21,189 nt of DNA from an uncultured Eubacteriales bacterium (lineage in GTDB: Bacteria; Bacillota; Clostridia; Oscillospirales; Oscillospiraceae): assembly GCA_900550165.1 (NCBI GenBank), contig URQY01000032.1, positions 1 to 21,189 on the forward strand, written 5' to 3'. The position numbers and the translations under genes are program-made. Below, in pieces: positions 1 through 7,142 of this stretch (within the stretch, counting starts at the first letter, position 1; each line of letters opens with the position of its first letter). Under the pieces are notes generated by a model. It did not search any database, was not told the origin of the DNA, and saw nothing but the letters and a program-made list of their open reading frames with translations.

Positions 1-686
1 GCGTGCACCTCCTCGCCGAAGCTGGCCGGGACGTCGGAGATGATGCGGCCGTTCTTCAGGGTGACGGTGCGGCGGTTGAATCGGCGCACCAGCTCATGCT
101 CGTGGGTGACGACCAGCACTGTGATGCCCATCTCGCTCACCCGCTCCAGCAGCTCCATCATCTCAAGGCTCATCTCGGGGTCGATGTTGCCGGTAGGCTC
201 GTCCGCGATGACCAGACGAGGGCTGTGGGCCAGAGCGCGGGCCACGGCCACCCGCTGCTGCTCGCCGCCGGAGAGGAACTCGGGGTAGACCTTTGCCTTA
301 TCCTCCAGATGCACCAGCTCCAGCATATAGTTGACCCGCTCCTTGATGTCCTTCTTGCCGATGTTGGTAACGTGCATCGCAAAGGCGATGTTCTCGTAGA
401 CCGTCATGGTCGGGATGAGGCGGAAGTCCTGAAAGATGATGCCGACGGAGCGGCGCAGCAGCGGAATCTGCCGCTCGGCAATGTTCGTCAGGCTGAAGCC
501 GTTGACGGCGATCTGACCGGACGTCGGCACGATCTCGCCGGTGAGCAGCTTGATGATCGTCGACTTGCCGCTGCCGCTGGGGCCGACAAGGAAGACAAAC
601 TCGCCGTCCTCGATGCGCAGGGAGATGCCCCGCAGCGCGGCGGTGCCGCTTTCGTATTCTTTTTCAACGTTGCTCAGCCGTATCAT
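1..686 (-). CDS. ftsE: Cell-division ABC transporter ATP-binding protein FtsE (3' end cut by window)
   Basis: ATPase subunit of the FtsEX complex, which sits at the inner face of the membrane and couples ATP hydrolysis to activation of cell-wall hydrolases at division or elongation sites. The translation shows Walker A GPSGSGKST (about residues 35-43), a Q-loop in FQDFRLIP, the ABC signature LSGGEQQRVAVARA, Walker B with RLVIADEPTGNID, and a switch histidine in VVTHEH. These and the short length (228 codons in the window, close to the full family size) fit FtsE rather than a generic transporter. The ATG at 686 is preceded by GAGGGA; an upstream ATG at 700 stops after five codons. ftsX would be expected just beyond the left edge. 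A promoter lies at 742-770. The CdaR-type gene upstream on the same strand is a neighbour I recall beside ftsE in Clostridia. Confidence 0.95.
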   Translation of the reverse strand, partial: MIRLSNVEKEYESGTAALRGISLRIEDGEFVFLVGPSGSGKSTIIKLLTGEIVPTSGQIAVNGFSLTNIAERQIPLLRRSVGIIFQDFRLIPTMTVYENIAFAMHVTNIGKKDIKERVNYMLELVHLEDKAKVYPEFLSGGEQQRVAVARALAHSPRLVIADEPTGNIDPEMSLEMMELLERVSEMGITVLVVTHEHELVRRFNRRTVTLKNGRIISDVPASFGEEVH

Positions 687-741
687 GCTTCGTCCCTCAT
701 TTTCGGCAGGTTCGGACCCGATCCCGCATATTTCTTATTTT

Positions 742-770
742 ATTATAGCGCGGCAAGGTCGGGATGGCAA
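742..770 (-). promoter_or_regulatory. Sigma-A-type promoter of ftsE
   Basis: On the minus strand: -35 TTGCCA (765-770), 17-base spacer, -10 TATAAT (742-747). It lies about 55 bases upstream of the ftsE start codon, so transcription would begin near 735. Confidence 0.85.
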
Positions 771-971
771 CAGGTAATTATGTAAACTTTCAACTTTTTT
801 GCCGTTGACGGTCCGCTGAGCACAGCCCGCCACGAGCGCAGAGCGCTGCGAAGGACACGCAAGGCTTTCTTTTTTGCGCGCGCTCCTGTATAATCGGCTT
901 ATCAGAGCTTCCGCCGCGGGCGCGACCGTGATCGTCACGTTCCTCTATCGCGCGTTTTCGTGATTCGACCA

Positions 972-1020
972 TAAAAAAGAGAGGTACCGGCCGGAAGGCC
1001 GATACCTCTTTTTTCTCTTT
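972..1020. terminator. Bidirectional intrinsic terminator
   Basis: A 13-pair stem with one mismatch (980-992 with 997-1009) and a GGAA loop, with a run of A on the left (973-978) and of T on the right (1009-1014). On the minus strand it ends the CdaR-type gene transcript. On the plus strand no annotated gene precedes it. Confidence 0.88.
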
Positions 1021-1025
1021 GTGCG

Positions 1026-1053
1026 GCGCGCTGCGGGCAGGTCCGCAGCGCGC
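1026..1053. repeat. Perfect GC-rich hairpin after the CdaR-type gene
   Basis: Eleven-base perfect inverted repeat, GCGCGCTGCGG (1026-1036) and its complement (1043-1053), with a six-base loop. It lies between the stop codon of the CdaR-type gene and the terminator at 972-1020. It has no T-tract of its own, so it may stabilise the mRNA 3' end. Confidence 0.7.
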
Positions 1054-1063
1054 GATGTTTCGT

Positions 1064-2158
1064 TTACGCCTCGATGCCGCGGGAGGCGAGATACTTTTTG
1101 ACCATGAGCGCGACCTTGAAGGTGATGGCATCGTCGAACTCGCGCAGGTCGAGACCCGTGAGCTTCTTGATCTTCTCGAGACGGTAGACGAGCGTGTTTC
1201 TGTGGACGAACAGCTTGCGCGCCGTTTCGGAGAGGATGAGGTTGTTTTCGAAGAACTTGTTGATCGTGAAGAGCGTCTCCTTGTCGAGCGCGTCGATGGG
1301 ATTCTTCTTGAAGACCTCCTGCAGGAACATCTCGCACAGCGTGGTCGGCAACTGGTAGATCAGGCGGCCGATGCCGAGATTTTCGTAGCTGATGATATAT
1401 TTTTCGGTGTCGAAGACCTTGCCGACCTCGATCGCCATCTGCGCTTCCTTATAGGACTTGGCCAAATCACGCAGGTGCGTGGCCACCGTGCCGATACCCA
1501 CGACCACGGTGCTTTCGCCGTTCGCGCGCAGCGTTTCCTCGATGAGTGCGGCGGTCTTTTCCAGGTCGGGCAGCTCGGCGTTCTCGCCAAGCTGCTGCAC
1601 GAGCACGATATCGTCCTCGCCCATGGAGAGGACAAAGCTCGTCTGGCGGTCTGGGAAGATGTTCTGGATGGTCTCGACCGCGATGGCCTCGCCCTTTTCG
1701 TCCGCGCGGCGGATGACGAACACGCCGCGGTTGAGCTCGGCCTCGACGTGCAGCTCCTTGGCGCGCACGTAAATGTCGCTCAGGAGGATGTTGTCGGAAA
1801 GGATGCTCTTGACGAACGAGGTCTTGTCGTGCTTTTCCTCGTAATAGCTCTTGGCGGTGTTGAGCGCGACGGTCGCCATGCGGCAGACGGTGGAACTGAG
1901 CGCATCCTCGCCGCGGGTGAAGGCCGCAAAGTCGAACTGACCGCCCCAGCCCTCGAGCGCCTTGAAGGTCTTGCCGTCGAGCGCGACGCAGGCGCCCTCG
2001 GCGTCGTTGATGGACGGGACCAGATGCGGCCAGCGCTGGCCGATCTCCGGCAGGTCGGTGCAGGCAATGACCGTACCCTCCGAGTCGATCACGCCGATGA
2101 CCGTATCGGTCGTTTCCTTAAACTGCAAAACGATGTTCTGAAAAATCCTACCGGACAT
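1064..2158 (-). CDS. CdaR/PucR-type transcriptional regulator
   Basis: A 364-residue cytoplasmic regulator. The N-terminal part (about 1-130) looks like a ligand-sensing region (VIGVIDSEGTVIACTD). The middle resembles the GGDEF-like fold seen in CdaR proteins. The C-terminus (about 300-360) carries the PucR-type helix-turn-helix: LSETARKLFVHRNTLVYRLE followed by a conserved hydrophobic helix. Family members respond to small metabolites such as sugar acids or purine breakdown products; nothing here identifies the ligand. The ATG at 2158 follows a strong AAGGAGG (about 2166-2172) at good spacing. It has its own promoter (2216-2244) and ends at a terminator, so it is monocistronic, with ftsE transcribed separately downstream. 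The missing link to any catabolic gene suggests a conserved global or cell-envelope role, which is inference. Confidence 0.88.
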   Translation of the reverse strand: MSGRIFQNIVLQFKETTDTVIGVIDSEGTVIACTDLPEIGQRWPHLVPSINDAEGACVALDGKTFKALEGWGGQFDFAAFTRGEDALSSTVCRMATVALNTAKSYYEEKHDKTSFVKSILSDNILLSDIYVRAKELHVEAELNRGVFVIRRADEKGEAIAVETIQNIFPDRQTSFVLSMGEDDIVLVQQLGENAELPDLEKTAALIEETLRANGESTVVVGIGTVATHLRDLAKSYKEAQMAIEVGKVFDTEKYIISYENLGIGRLIYQLPTTLCEMFLQEVFKKNPIDALDKETLFTINKFFENNLILSETARKLFVHRNTLVYRLEKIKKLTGLDLREFDDAITFKVALMVKKYLASRGIEA

Positions 2159-2215
2159 ATCCGTGCCTCCTTAACCAATTCGGAAGTTTGTGCATTTTGT
2201 CAACTGGACGAAGAT

Positions 2216-2244
2216 ATTATACTGTCTTTGTTTCACGATTGCAA
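2216..2244 (-). promoter_or_regulatory. Promoter of the CdaR-type regulator
   Basis: Minus strand: -35 TTGCAA (2239-2244), 17-base spacer, -10 TATAAT (2216-2221). It lies about 60 bases upstream of the start codon, in an AT-rich block that stands out from the GC-rich surroundings. Confidence 0.87.
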
Positions 2245-2300
2245 GAACTTTTTTCTTTTTTCCACAAAAAAAGATACATTTTTTGGACATTTCGTAAAGG

Positions 2301-2358
2301 CGGGCTTTGCGCCCGGCCGGAGAAACCCTATTTCCCTTGGGCAAATTGCCTATTTGCC
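2301..2358 (-). terminator. Tandem hairpins at the end of the pseudouridine synthase gene
   Basis: Two inverted repeats. GGCAAAT at 2340-2346 pairs with 2352-2358 around a five-base loop and includes the stop codon. CGGGC at 2301-2305 pairs with GCCCG at 2311-2315. On the minus strand the second is followed only by CCTTTA, a poor T-tract, so this is a weak terminator candidate before the CdaR promoter. Confidence 0.4.
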
Positions 2359-3069
2359 GCGCAGGGCGGCAATCTCCTGCGCCGTGAGCAGGCGGTATTC
2401 GCCCTTCGGGAGCGTCTCATCCAGCGTGAGCGGCCCCATGGCAAGGCGCTTTAGGTACACGACCGGCTTGCCGCGGGATGCGAGCATCCGCTTGATCTGG
2501 TGGAACTTTCCCTCGTGGATGGTGACGAGCGCTTCGCTCTGCGCGCCGCTGTTCAGAATTTGCAGCCTTGCCGGAAGGCAGGCGAGCCCGCCGCCGAGCG
2601 TCAGCCCCGCGGCAAAGGCCGCGCAGTCGGCGTCATCGAGCGCGCCGCCGGTGCGGACAAAGTAGACCTTGTCGACGTGCTTTTTCGGCGCGAGCAGGTC
2701 GTGCGCGAGCGCGCCGTCGTCGGTCAAAAGCAGCAGGCCCTCCGTGTCCTTATCGAGCCGCCCGACGGGGAAGAGGCCGATCCTGCGGTACTCCGGCGCG
2801 AGCAGGTCGAGCACCGTTTTTCCGCGCCCGTCCTCGGTCGCCGACAGCACGCCCGCGGGCTTGTGGAGCATCACATAGGTGTGCTCGCGGTAAAAAAGCG
2901 CTTCTCCGTTTACGCGGATGCAAGCCGTGAGCGGGTCGCATTTGTCCTCCGGGCTCGCGGCGATGCGTCCGTCGACGAGCACGCGCCCTTCGCGCACGAG
3001 CGTCTTGACCTCGCGGCGCGAGTAGCGCCCCGTGGAGGCGATGATCTTGTCGAGTCTCTGCTGGGCCAT
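2350..3069 (-). CDS. 16S/23S rRNA pseudouridine synthase, RsuA/RluB/RluE family
   Basis: Converts a specific rRNA uridine to pseudouridine. The 239-residue product has an N-terminal S4 RNA-binding domain (about 3-60; QRLDKIIASTGRYSRREVK) and a catalytic domain with the RsuA-type motif GRLDKDTEGLLLLT, whose aspartate (D106) is the nucleophile. KPAGVLSATED before it and HQIKRML near the C-terminus are also family motifs. The length is typical of RsuA-type enzymes. I chose the ATG at 3069 because MAQQRLDKII starts the S4 domain exactly; the open frame continues upstream but that extension has no homology-like features. The ribosome-binding site is mediocre (AAAGGCGG). The gene is divergent from the DUF4830 gene. 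Which rRNA position is modified cannot be told from sequence. Confidence 0.92.
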   Translation of the reverse strand: MAQQRLDKIIASTGRYSRREVKTLVREGRVLVDGRIAASPEDKCDPLTACIRVNGEALFYREHTYVMLHKPAGVLSATEDGRGKTVLDLLAPEYRRIGLFPVGRLDKDTEGLLLLTDDGALAHDLLAPKKHVDKVYFVRTGGALDDADCAAFAAGLTLGGGLACLPARLQILNSGAQSEALVTIHEGKFHQIKRMLASRGKPVVYLKRLAMGPLTLDETLPKGEYRLLTAQEIAALRGK

Positions 3070-3159
3070 GGTGGGTACCGCCTTTCGCTTTGTTGGCGGT
3101 ATCTTATCATACTTTTGCCGCCGGGGGAATAGCCTTTTGGAGAAAGGGTGTGATCTCGC

Positions 3160-3621
3160 TTGTTCATCATCACCACAAAATTCTCCAAGCGCCGCGCGTT
3201 TGCGGCCGTCGCTGTGCTGGCCCTTGTGCTCGCGCTCCTCGTGCTGCCGCGCTCGTGCGGGAAGGGCGGCGAAGCGCCCGTCGTCCCCGCCGAAACGAAC
3301 GAACAGCGCCTCGCGTATCTCGCCTCCCTTGGCTGGGAAGTCGGCGAGCAGCCCATCGAAACGCTGACGGTCACGCTGGTCGAAACGCTCGAAGAGCCAT
3401 ACCTGAGCTACAACGAGATTCAGCGCGCGCAGGGCTTCGACCTTGCGCGCTGCTGCGGCAAGACCCTCTCGCGCTACACCTATGTCGTGACGAACTACCC
3501 CGACGCTTCGCTCCCCTGCCAACTGGACCTCTACGTCTGTGAGGGTGTCGTCGCCGCGGGCGATATCGTCTGCACCGGCGAAAACGGCTTCATGGCGGGG
3601 CTTGCCTTCCCCGCGTCCTGA
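3160..3621 (+). CDS. Small membrane-anchored DUF4830-like protein
   Basis: A 153-residue protein of unknown function. Residues about 11-31 form a hydrophobic segment after KRR (AFAAVAVLALVLALLVLP), giving a membrane anchor or uncleaved signal. The rest is predicted outside the cell, with the sequence AYLASLGWEVGEQP that I associate with the DUF4830 family of Firmicutes. Four cysteines follow the membrane segment, two of them adjacent. The start appears to be TTG at 3160, as no ATG or GTG in this frame precedes the membrane segment; AGAAAGGG (3141-3148) lies about 11 bases upstream. It is monocistronic, ending at the terminator at 3643-3671. It is divergent from the pseudouridine synthase with 90 bases between; I found no convincing promoter there. 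Confidence 0.75.
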   Translation: MFIITTKFSKRRAFAAVAVLALVLALLVLPRSCGKGGEAPVVPAETNEQRLAYLASLGWEVGEQPIETLTVTLVETLEEPYLSYNEIQRAQGFDLARCCGKTLSRYTYVVTNYPDASLPCQLDLYVCEGVVAAGDIVCTGENGFMAGLAFPAS

Positions 3622-3642
3622 GCGTGGTTTTTCTTCCTTCGC

Positions 3643-3671
3643 GCCCTCTTAAGAGAGGGCTTTTTCTTTTT
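3643..3671 (+). terminator. Intrinsic terminator after the DUF4830 gene
   Basis: Seven-base perfect stem GCCCTCT (3643-3649) with AGAGGGC (3654-3660), a TAAG loop, then a T-rich tract (3661-3671). The tract runs into the -35 box of the walJ promoter. Confidence 0.9.
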
Positions 3672-3698
3672 GACTATTGTGCACGCCTGTGGTATGAT
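3670..3698 (+). promoter_or_regulatory. Promoter of the walJ-rlmH-pgcA operon
   Basis: -35 TTGACT (3670-3675), 17-base spacer, -10 TATGAT (3693-3698), about 25 bases before the walJ start codon. The short AT-rich leader ends in AAGGA (3716-3720). Confidence 0.88.
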
Positions 3699-3728
3699 TT
3701 TAATGAATTAAAATGAAGGAAATGACCC

Positions 3729-4520
3729 ATGGAATTTTACACCATCGCCAGCTCGAGCGCGGGCAATGCCTCGCTCGTCTGCCACGAAGATACCCATATT
3801 CTCATCGACGCCGGCGTTTCCTGCCGCCGCATCACGCAGTCGCTCGCCTCGCTCGACCTTACGCTGGAAGACATTGACGCGATCCTCATCACGCACGAGC
3901 ACGTCGACCATGTGCGCGCCCTCGGCACGCTGCAAAAAAAGTGCGCCGTGCCGCTCTACGCGAGCCGGGGCACTGCTGCCGCGCTCGACTATCCCGCAGA
4001 GCGCGTGCACGCCTTCACCCCGGGCGATGCGCTCACCGTCGGCTCGCTGCGCGCGCTGCCCTTCCGCACCTCGCACGATGCGCGCGAGAGCGTGGGATAC
4101 CGCATCGAGAGCGATGACGGCTCGCTCGCCGTGCTGACTGACACCGGCTACATCACCGATGAAGCACATGACCTTGCCCTCGGCGCGGATACACTGCTGC
4201 TGGAAGCCAACCATGACGTTGAAATGCTCACGACCGGTCCTTACCCCTATCCGCTCAAGCGGCGCATCCTCGGCGAATACGGGCACCTGTCCAACGAGGC
4301 AGCGGCAGAGTTTGCCGTTGAATGTGTCCGCGCCGGCACGAGCGATATCCTGCTCGCGCACCTGAGCGGCGAGAACAACACGCCCCAGCTCGCGGAATAC
4401 ACCGTGGGCCGGGCGCTGCAGGCCGGCGGGCTGACGGTCCGTCTCTCCGCCGCGCCGCGCGATACTGTCAGCGAGGTACACGTATGCAGAAGATCACCGT
4501 CCTTTGCGTCGGAAAACTGA
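3729..4520 (+). CDS. walJ: MBL-fold hydrolase of the WalJ/YycJ family
   Basis: Metallo-beta-lactamase-fold protein related to WalJ (YycJ) of Bacillus, a putative phosphodiesterase or nuclease linked to cell-wall and DNA metabolism; the substrate is not settled. The 263-residue product (264 in B. subtilis) shows SSSAGNAS near the N-terminus, the metal-binding THEHVDH (H56, H58, D60, H61), FRTSHDA (second metal histidine), TDTGYI (bridging aspartate) and LLAHLSGENN near the end. The start at 3729 follows AAGGA. It opens the operon. Its last 37 bases are read in a second frame as the start of rlmH, so the two are likely translationally coupled. A WalJ-RlmH neighbourhood is common in Firmicutes; no walRK genes are visible here. 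Confidence 0.9.
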   Translation: MEFYTIASSSAGNASLVCHEDTHILIDAGVSCRRITQSLASLDLTLEDIDAILITHEHVDHVRALGTLQKKCAVPLYASRGTAAALDYPAERVHAFTPGDALTVGSLRALPFRTSHDARESVGYRIESDDGSLAVLTDTGYITDEAHDLALGADTLLLEANHDVEMLTTGPYPYPLKRRILGEYGHLSNEAAAEFAVECVRAGTSDILLAHLSGENNTPQLAEYTVGRALQAGGLTVRLSAAPRDTVSEVHVCRRSPSFASEN

Positions 4521-4966
4521 AGGAGGCCTTCTACGAGCAGGCCGTCCGGGAATATGAAAAGCGCCTTTCGCGCTATTGCAGGCTGGAGCTTTTGGAGCTT
4601 CCGGAGCAGCGCCTCGGCGACGAGCCGAGCGAGGCGGAGATCCGCCAGGCGCTCAAAAAGGAGGCTGCGCTCATCGAGCAGAAGCTCCCGAAGGGCGGCG
4701 CGCTCATCGCCATGTGCATCGAAGGGCAGGAGATGAGCAGCGTGGCGCTCAGCGAGAAGATGCAGCACTTTGCCGCGTGCGGCGCATCGCAGCTGACATT
4801 TTTGATCGGCTCAAGCTTCGGCCTTGACGAAGACCTCAAGAAAAAGGCCGACCTGCGCCTTTCGATGTCACCGATGACCTTCCCGCACCATCTGGCGCGC
4901 GTGATGCTGCTCGAGCAGGTCTACCGCGCCTACCAGATCGAGGCCGGGACAAAATACCACAAATAA
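4484..4966 (+). CDS. rlmH: 23S rRNA (pseudouridine1915-N3)-methyltransferase RlmH
   Basis: Methylates N3 of pseudouridine 1915 in helix 69 of 23S rRNA using S-adenosylmethionine. It is a small SPOUT-class enzyme acting on assembled 70S ribosomes. The product has 160 residues, the usual size. The N-terminus MQKITVLCVGKLKEAF and the C-terminal trefoil-knot sequence LIGSSFGLDEDL ... LSMSPMTFPHHLARVMLLEQ ... AGTKYHK are diagnostic. The ATG at 4484 lies 37 bases inside walJ. An upstream extension in this frame is open but unrelated to the family. No strong ribosome-binding site precedes the start, which fits coupling to walJ translation. Confidence 0.95.
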   Translation: MQKITVLCVGKLKEAFYEQAVREYEKRLSRYCRLELLELPEQRLGDEPSEAEIRQALKKEAALIEQKLPKGGALIAMCIEGQEMSSVALSEKMQHFAACGASQLTFLIGSSFGLDEDLKKKADLRLSMSPMTFPHHLARVMLLEQVYRAYQIEAGTKYHK

Positions 4967-4998
4967 TGAAACACACCTGCAAAAAGGAGGAATCGCCC

Positions 4999-5328
4999 AT
5001 GTCGGACGAAGTGAAACTCACCTGGGGCAAGGCAGAACATGACCTTTCCGAGCGCTGGCCCAAAAATGCCGACGGCACACCGGAGCAGCCCGCGTTTTTA
5101 ACGCTCGTGATGGATACGAACGCGGAGGCGGATATGCTCTGCTCCATGCTCCGCGCCTACGATATCCCCGTGCTGCGCAGATACGAGGGCGACGGTGCCT
5201 TCGGCAAGGTGGTGCTCGGCACGTCCGGGCACGGCACGGAGCTGTACGTCCCCGCGTCCATGCTTGAGGACGCAAAGGCGCTGATCCGCCCCATCGATGA
5301 AATTCCGGAACAGGAGGATAAGCAATGA
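4999..5328 (+). CDS. Putative signal-transducing protein, DUF2007-like
   Basis: A 109-residue soluble protein. The core (about 40-100) FLTLVMDTNAEADMLCSMLRAYDIPVLRRY ... ELYVPASMLEDAKALI matches the pattern of the DUF2007 or 'putative signal transducing protein' family: a small ferredoxin-like fold in which a short segment resembles the regulatory part of the PII superfamily. No biochemical role is established. The ATG at 4999 follows a perfect AAGGAGG (4984-4990) by eight bases, preferred over an upstream in-frame ATG at 4966 that overlaps the rlmH stop. The stop codon overlaps the next start as ATGA (5325-5328), so it is coupled to the phosphohexomutase. Confidence 0.8.
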   Translation: MSDEVKLTWGKAEHDLSERWPKNADGTPEQPAFLTLVMDTNAEADMLCSMLRAYDIPVLRRYEGDGAFGKVVLGTSGHGTELYVPASMLEDAKALIRPIDEIPEQEDKQ

Positions 5329-7049
5329 ATTACCGTCAGGAATATGAAAAGTGGCTCGCCTCTCCCGCGCTGAGCGAGGAAGAACGCGCCGAGCTGAAAG
5401 CCATCGCAAACGATGAAAAAGAGATCGAAAACCGCTTCTACGGCCCGCTCGAATTCGGCACGGCGGGTCTGCGCGGCACGATGTACGTGGGTCTGCACAA
5501 CATGAATCGCCACGTCATCCGCTGGGCGACGCAGGGCTTTGCCAACGTCATCCGTGCCGAGGGCGCGGAGGCAATGAAAAAGGGAGTGGCCATCTGCATG
5601 GACTGCCGCAACCATTCGATGGAGTTTGCGCGCGCGGCGGCCTGCGTGATGGCGGGCAACGGCATTTCCGTGCGCCTTTTCGAGTCCCTGCGCCCCACGC
5701 CCGAGCTTTCGTTTGCCGTGCGTGAATACGGCTGCACGGCGGGCATCAACGTCACCGCGTCGCACAATCCCAAGGAGTATAACGGCTACAAGGTCTACTG
5801 GTCCGACGGCGCGCAGCTTCCGCCCCAGCACGCCGCGGCCATCGCGCGCGAGCTGGAAACGATCGACATTTTCACCGGCGTCACGGCGATGGACTTTGAC
5901 GAAGCCGTCTCCAAGGGTCTCATCACGATGCTCGGCGAGGACTGCGACCGGCGCTTCATGGCAAACGTCATGAGCATGGTCAACGACTACGAGACCGTCA
6001 AAAAGGTCGCGGGCGACTTTAAGCTCGTCTACACGCCCTTCCACGGCTGCGGCTACAAGCTCGTACCCGAGGCGCTTACAAAGCTTGGCATCAAGCACCT
6101 TCTCTGCGTGCCCGAGCAGATGGTCATCGACGGCAATTTCCCGACCGTCGTTTCCCCGAATCCCGAGAATCCCGAGGGCTTTTCTCTCGCCATCGACCTC
6201 GCCAGGAAGAACGATGTCGACTTTATCCTCGGCACCGACCCCGACAGCGACCGTGTGGGCATTATGGTGCGCAACCGCCAGGGCGAATTTGAGCCCGTCA
6301 CCGGCAACCAGACGGGCGTGCTGCTGCTCGACTATCTCATCGGCGCGATGAAGCGTGCGGGCAAGCTGCCTAAAAACGCCGCCGCACTCAAGACCATCGT
6401 GACGACCGAAATGGCGCGCGCCGTGGCGGAGGCGAACGGTCTTGCCTGCTACGATACCTTCACGGGCTTTAAGTTCATGGCCGAAAAGATGAACGAGCTG
6501 GAGGGCGCGGGCAAGAACACCGTCATCTTCTCCTACGAAGAGAGCTACGGCTACATGATCGGCCATTATGTGCGCGACAAGGATGCCGTCACCGCCTCGC
6601 TTCTCCTCACAGAGATGGCCGCGTGGTACTACGCACAGGGCATGACGCTCTTCGACGCGCTCGAGGCGCTCTTTGAAAAGTACGGCTACTTCGGCGAGAA
6701 GACCTTCAACCTCGTCATGCCGGGTCTCGACGGCGCGGAGAAGATGGCAGCGCTTATGAAGTCCCTGCGCGAGACGCCGCCGTGCGAGATCGCGGGCATC
6801 AAGGTCGCAACTTACAAGGATTACGCAGACGGCACCGCGCGCGACGCCGCGAGCGGCGCGGTCACAAAGATCGCGCTCGCAGGCTCGAACGTGCTGCGCT
6901 TCGAGCTCGCCGACGGCACGCACATCGTCGTGCGTCCGAGCGGCACCGAGCCGAAGATCAAGGTCTATGTGCTCACCAAGGGCGCGGACGCGCAGGAGCG
7001 CGACGCGAACCTTGAAAAGTACGCCGCCTGGGTCAAGACCCTCGCCTGA
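5325..7049 (+). CDS. pgcA: Phosphohexomutase (phosphoglucomutase/phosphomannomutase, PgcA-like)
   Basis: Interconverts hexose 1- and 6-phosphates, most likely glucose, supplying sugar nucleotides for envelope polymers. The 574-residue protein has the four-domain alpha-D-phosphohexomutase layout. The phosphoserine loop is TASHNPKEYNGYKVYW (catalytic S146). The metal loop is GTDPDSDRVGI (D305, D307, D309). The sugar-binding loop is EESYGYM and the C-terminal phosphate-binding loop is RPSGTEPKIKVY (about 537). The length matches B. subtilis PgcA (about 580) and is longer than GlmM (about 450), so GlmM is unlikely. It is the last gene of the walJ operon and ends before the terminator at 7075-7110. 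Exact substrate preference cannot be read from the sequence. Confidence 0.93.
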   Translation: MNYRQEYEKWLASPALSEEERAELKAIANDEKEIENRFYGPLEFGTAGLRGTMYVGLHNMNRHVIRWATQGFANVIRAEGAEAMKKGVAICMDCRNHSMEFARAAACVMAGNGISVRLFESLRPTPELSFAVREYGCTAGINVTASHNPKEYNGYKVYWSDGAQLPPQHAAAIARELETIDIFTGVTAMDFDEAVSKGLITMLGEDCDRRFMANVMSMVNDYETVKKVAGDFKLVYTPFHGCGYKLVPEALTKLGIKHLLCVPEQMVIDGNFPTVVSPNPENPEGFSLAIDLARKNDVDFILGTDPDSDRVGIMVRNRQGEFEPVTGNQTGVLLLDYLIGAMKRAGKLPKNAAALKTIVTTEMARAVAEANGLACYDTFTGFKFMAEKMNELEGAGKNTVIFSYEESYGYMIGHYVRDKDAVTASLLLTEMAAWYYAQGMTLFDALEALFEKYGYFGEKTFNLVMPGLDGAEKMAALMKSLRETPPCEIAGIKVATYKDYADGTARDAASGAVTKIALAGSNVLRFELADGTHIVVRPSGTEPKIKVYVLTKGADAQERDANLEKYAAWVKTLA

Positions 7050-7074
7050 GTTTCCCGTTTCCAAAAGCAGCAGA

Positions 7075-7110
7075 GGACGGCGCGAGACGCGCCGTCCCCC
7101 GCTTATTTTT
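7075..7110 (+). terminator. Terminator of the walJ-pgcA operon
   Basis: Perfect ten-base stem GGACGGCGCG (7075-7084) with 7088-7097 and a three-base loop. A T-rich tract (7103-7110) follows after a five-base gap, so efficiency may be moderate. Confidence 0.75.
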
Positions 7111-7142
7111 GCCGCAGCGCGGCGAAAGGATGACGATACCCT

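Larger units (their letters stand above)
687..1063. other. Intergenic region without a protein gene
   Basis: About 375 bases between ftsE and the CdaR-type gene. It holds the ftsE promoter (742-770), a lone plus-strand TATAAT (889-894) with no good -35, a small inverted repeat CGTGATCGTCACG (927-939), a bidirectional terminator (about 972-1020) and a strong GC hairpin (1026-1053). Short open frames here lack ribosome-binding sites and protein-like composition, so I call no gene. Confidence 0.7.

Noticed and set aside
735..938. 67-codon minus-strand frame between the CdaR-type gene and ftsE
   Set aside because: It overlaps the ftsE promoter boxes, has no ribosome-binding site and no family resemblance.
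1019..2665. 548-codon open frame on the plus strand across the CdaR-type gene
   Set aside because: It mirrors the real minus-strand gene in GC-rich DNA, has no ribosome-binding site, runs through terminators and a promoter, and shows no recognisable protein family.
3070..3522. N-terminal extension of the pseudouridine synthase frame upstream of 3069
   Set aside because: The S4 domain starts exactly at the 3069 ATG, and the extension overlaps the divergent DUF4830 gene in a non-protein-like composition.
7050..7142. A lysine riboswitch upstream of lysO
   Set aside because: The 93-base gap is filled by the operon terminator and a ribosome-binding site. It is far too short for the riboswitch fold.
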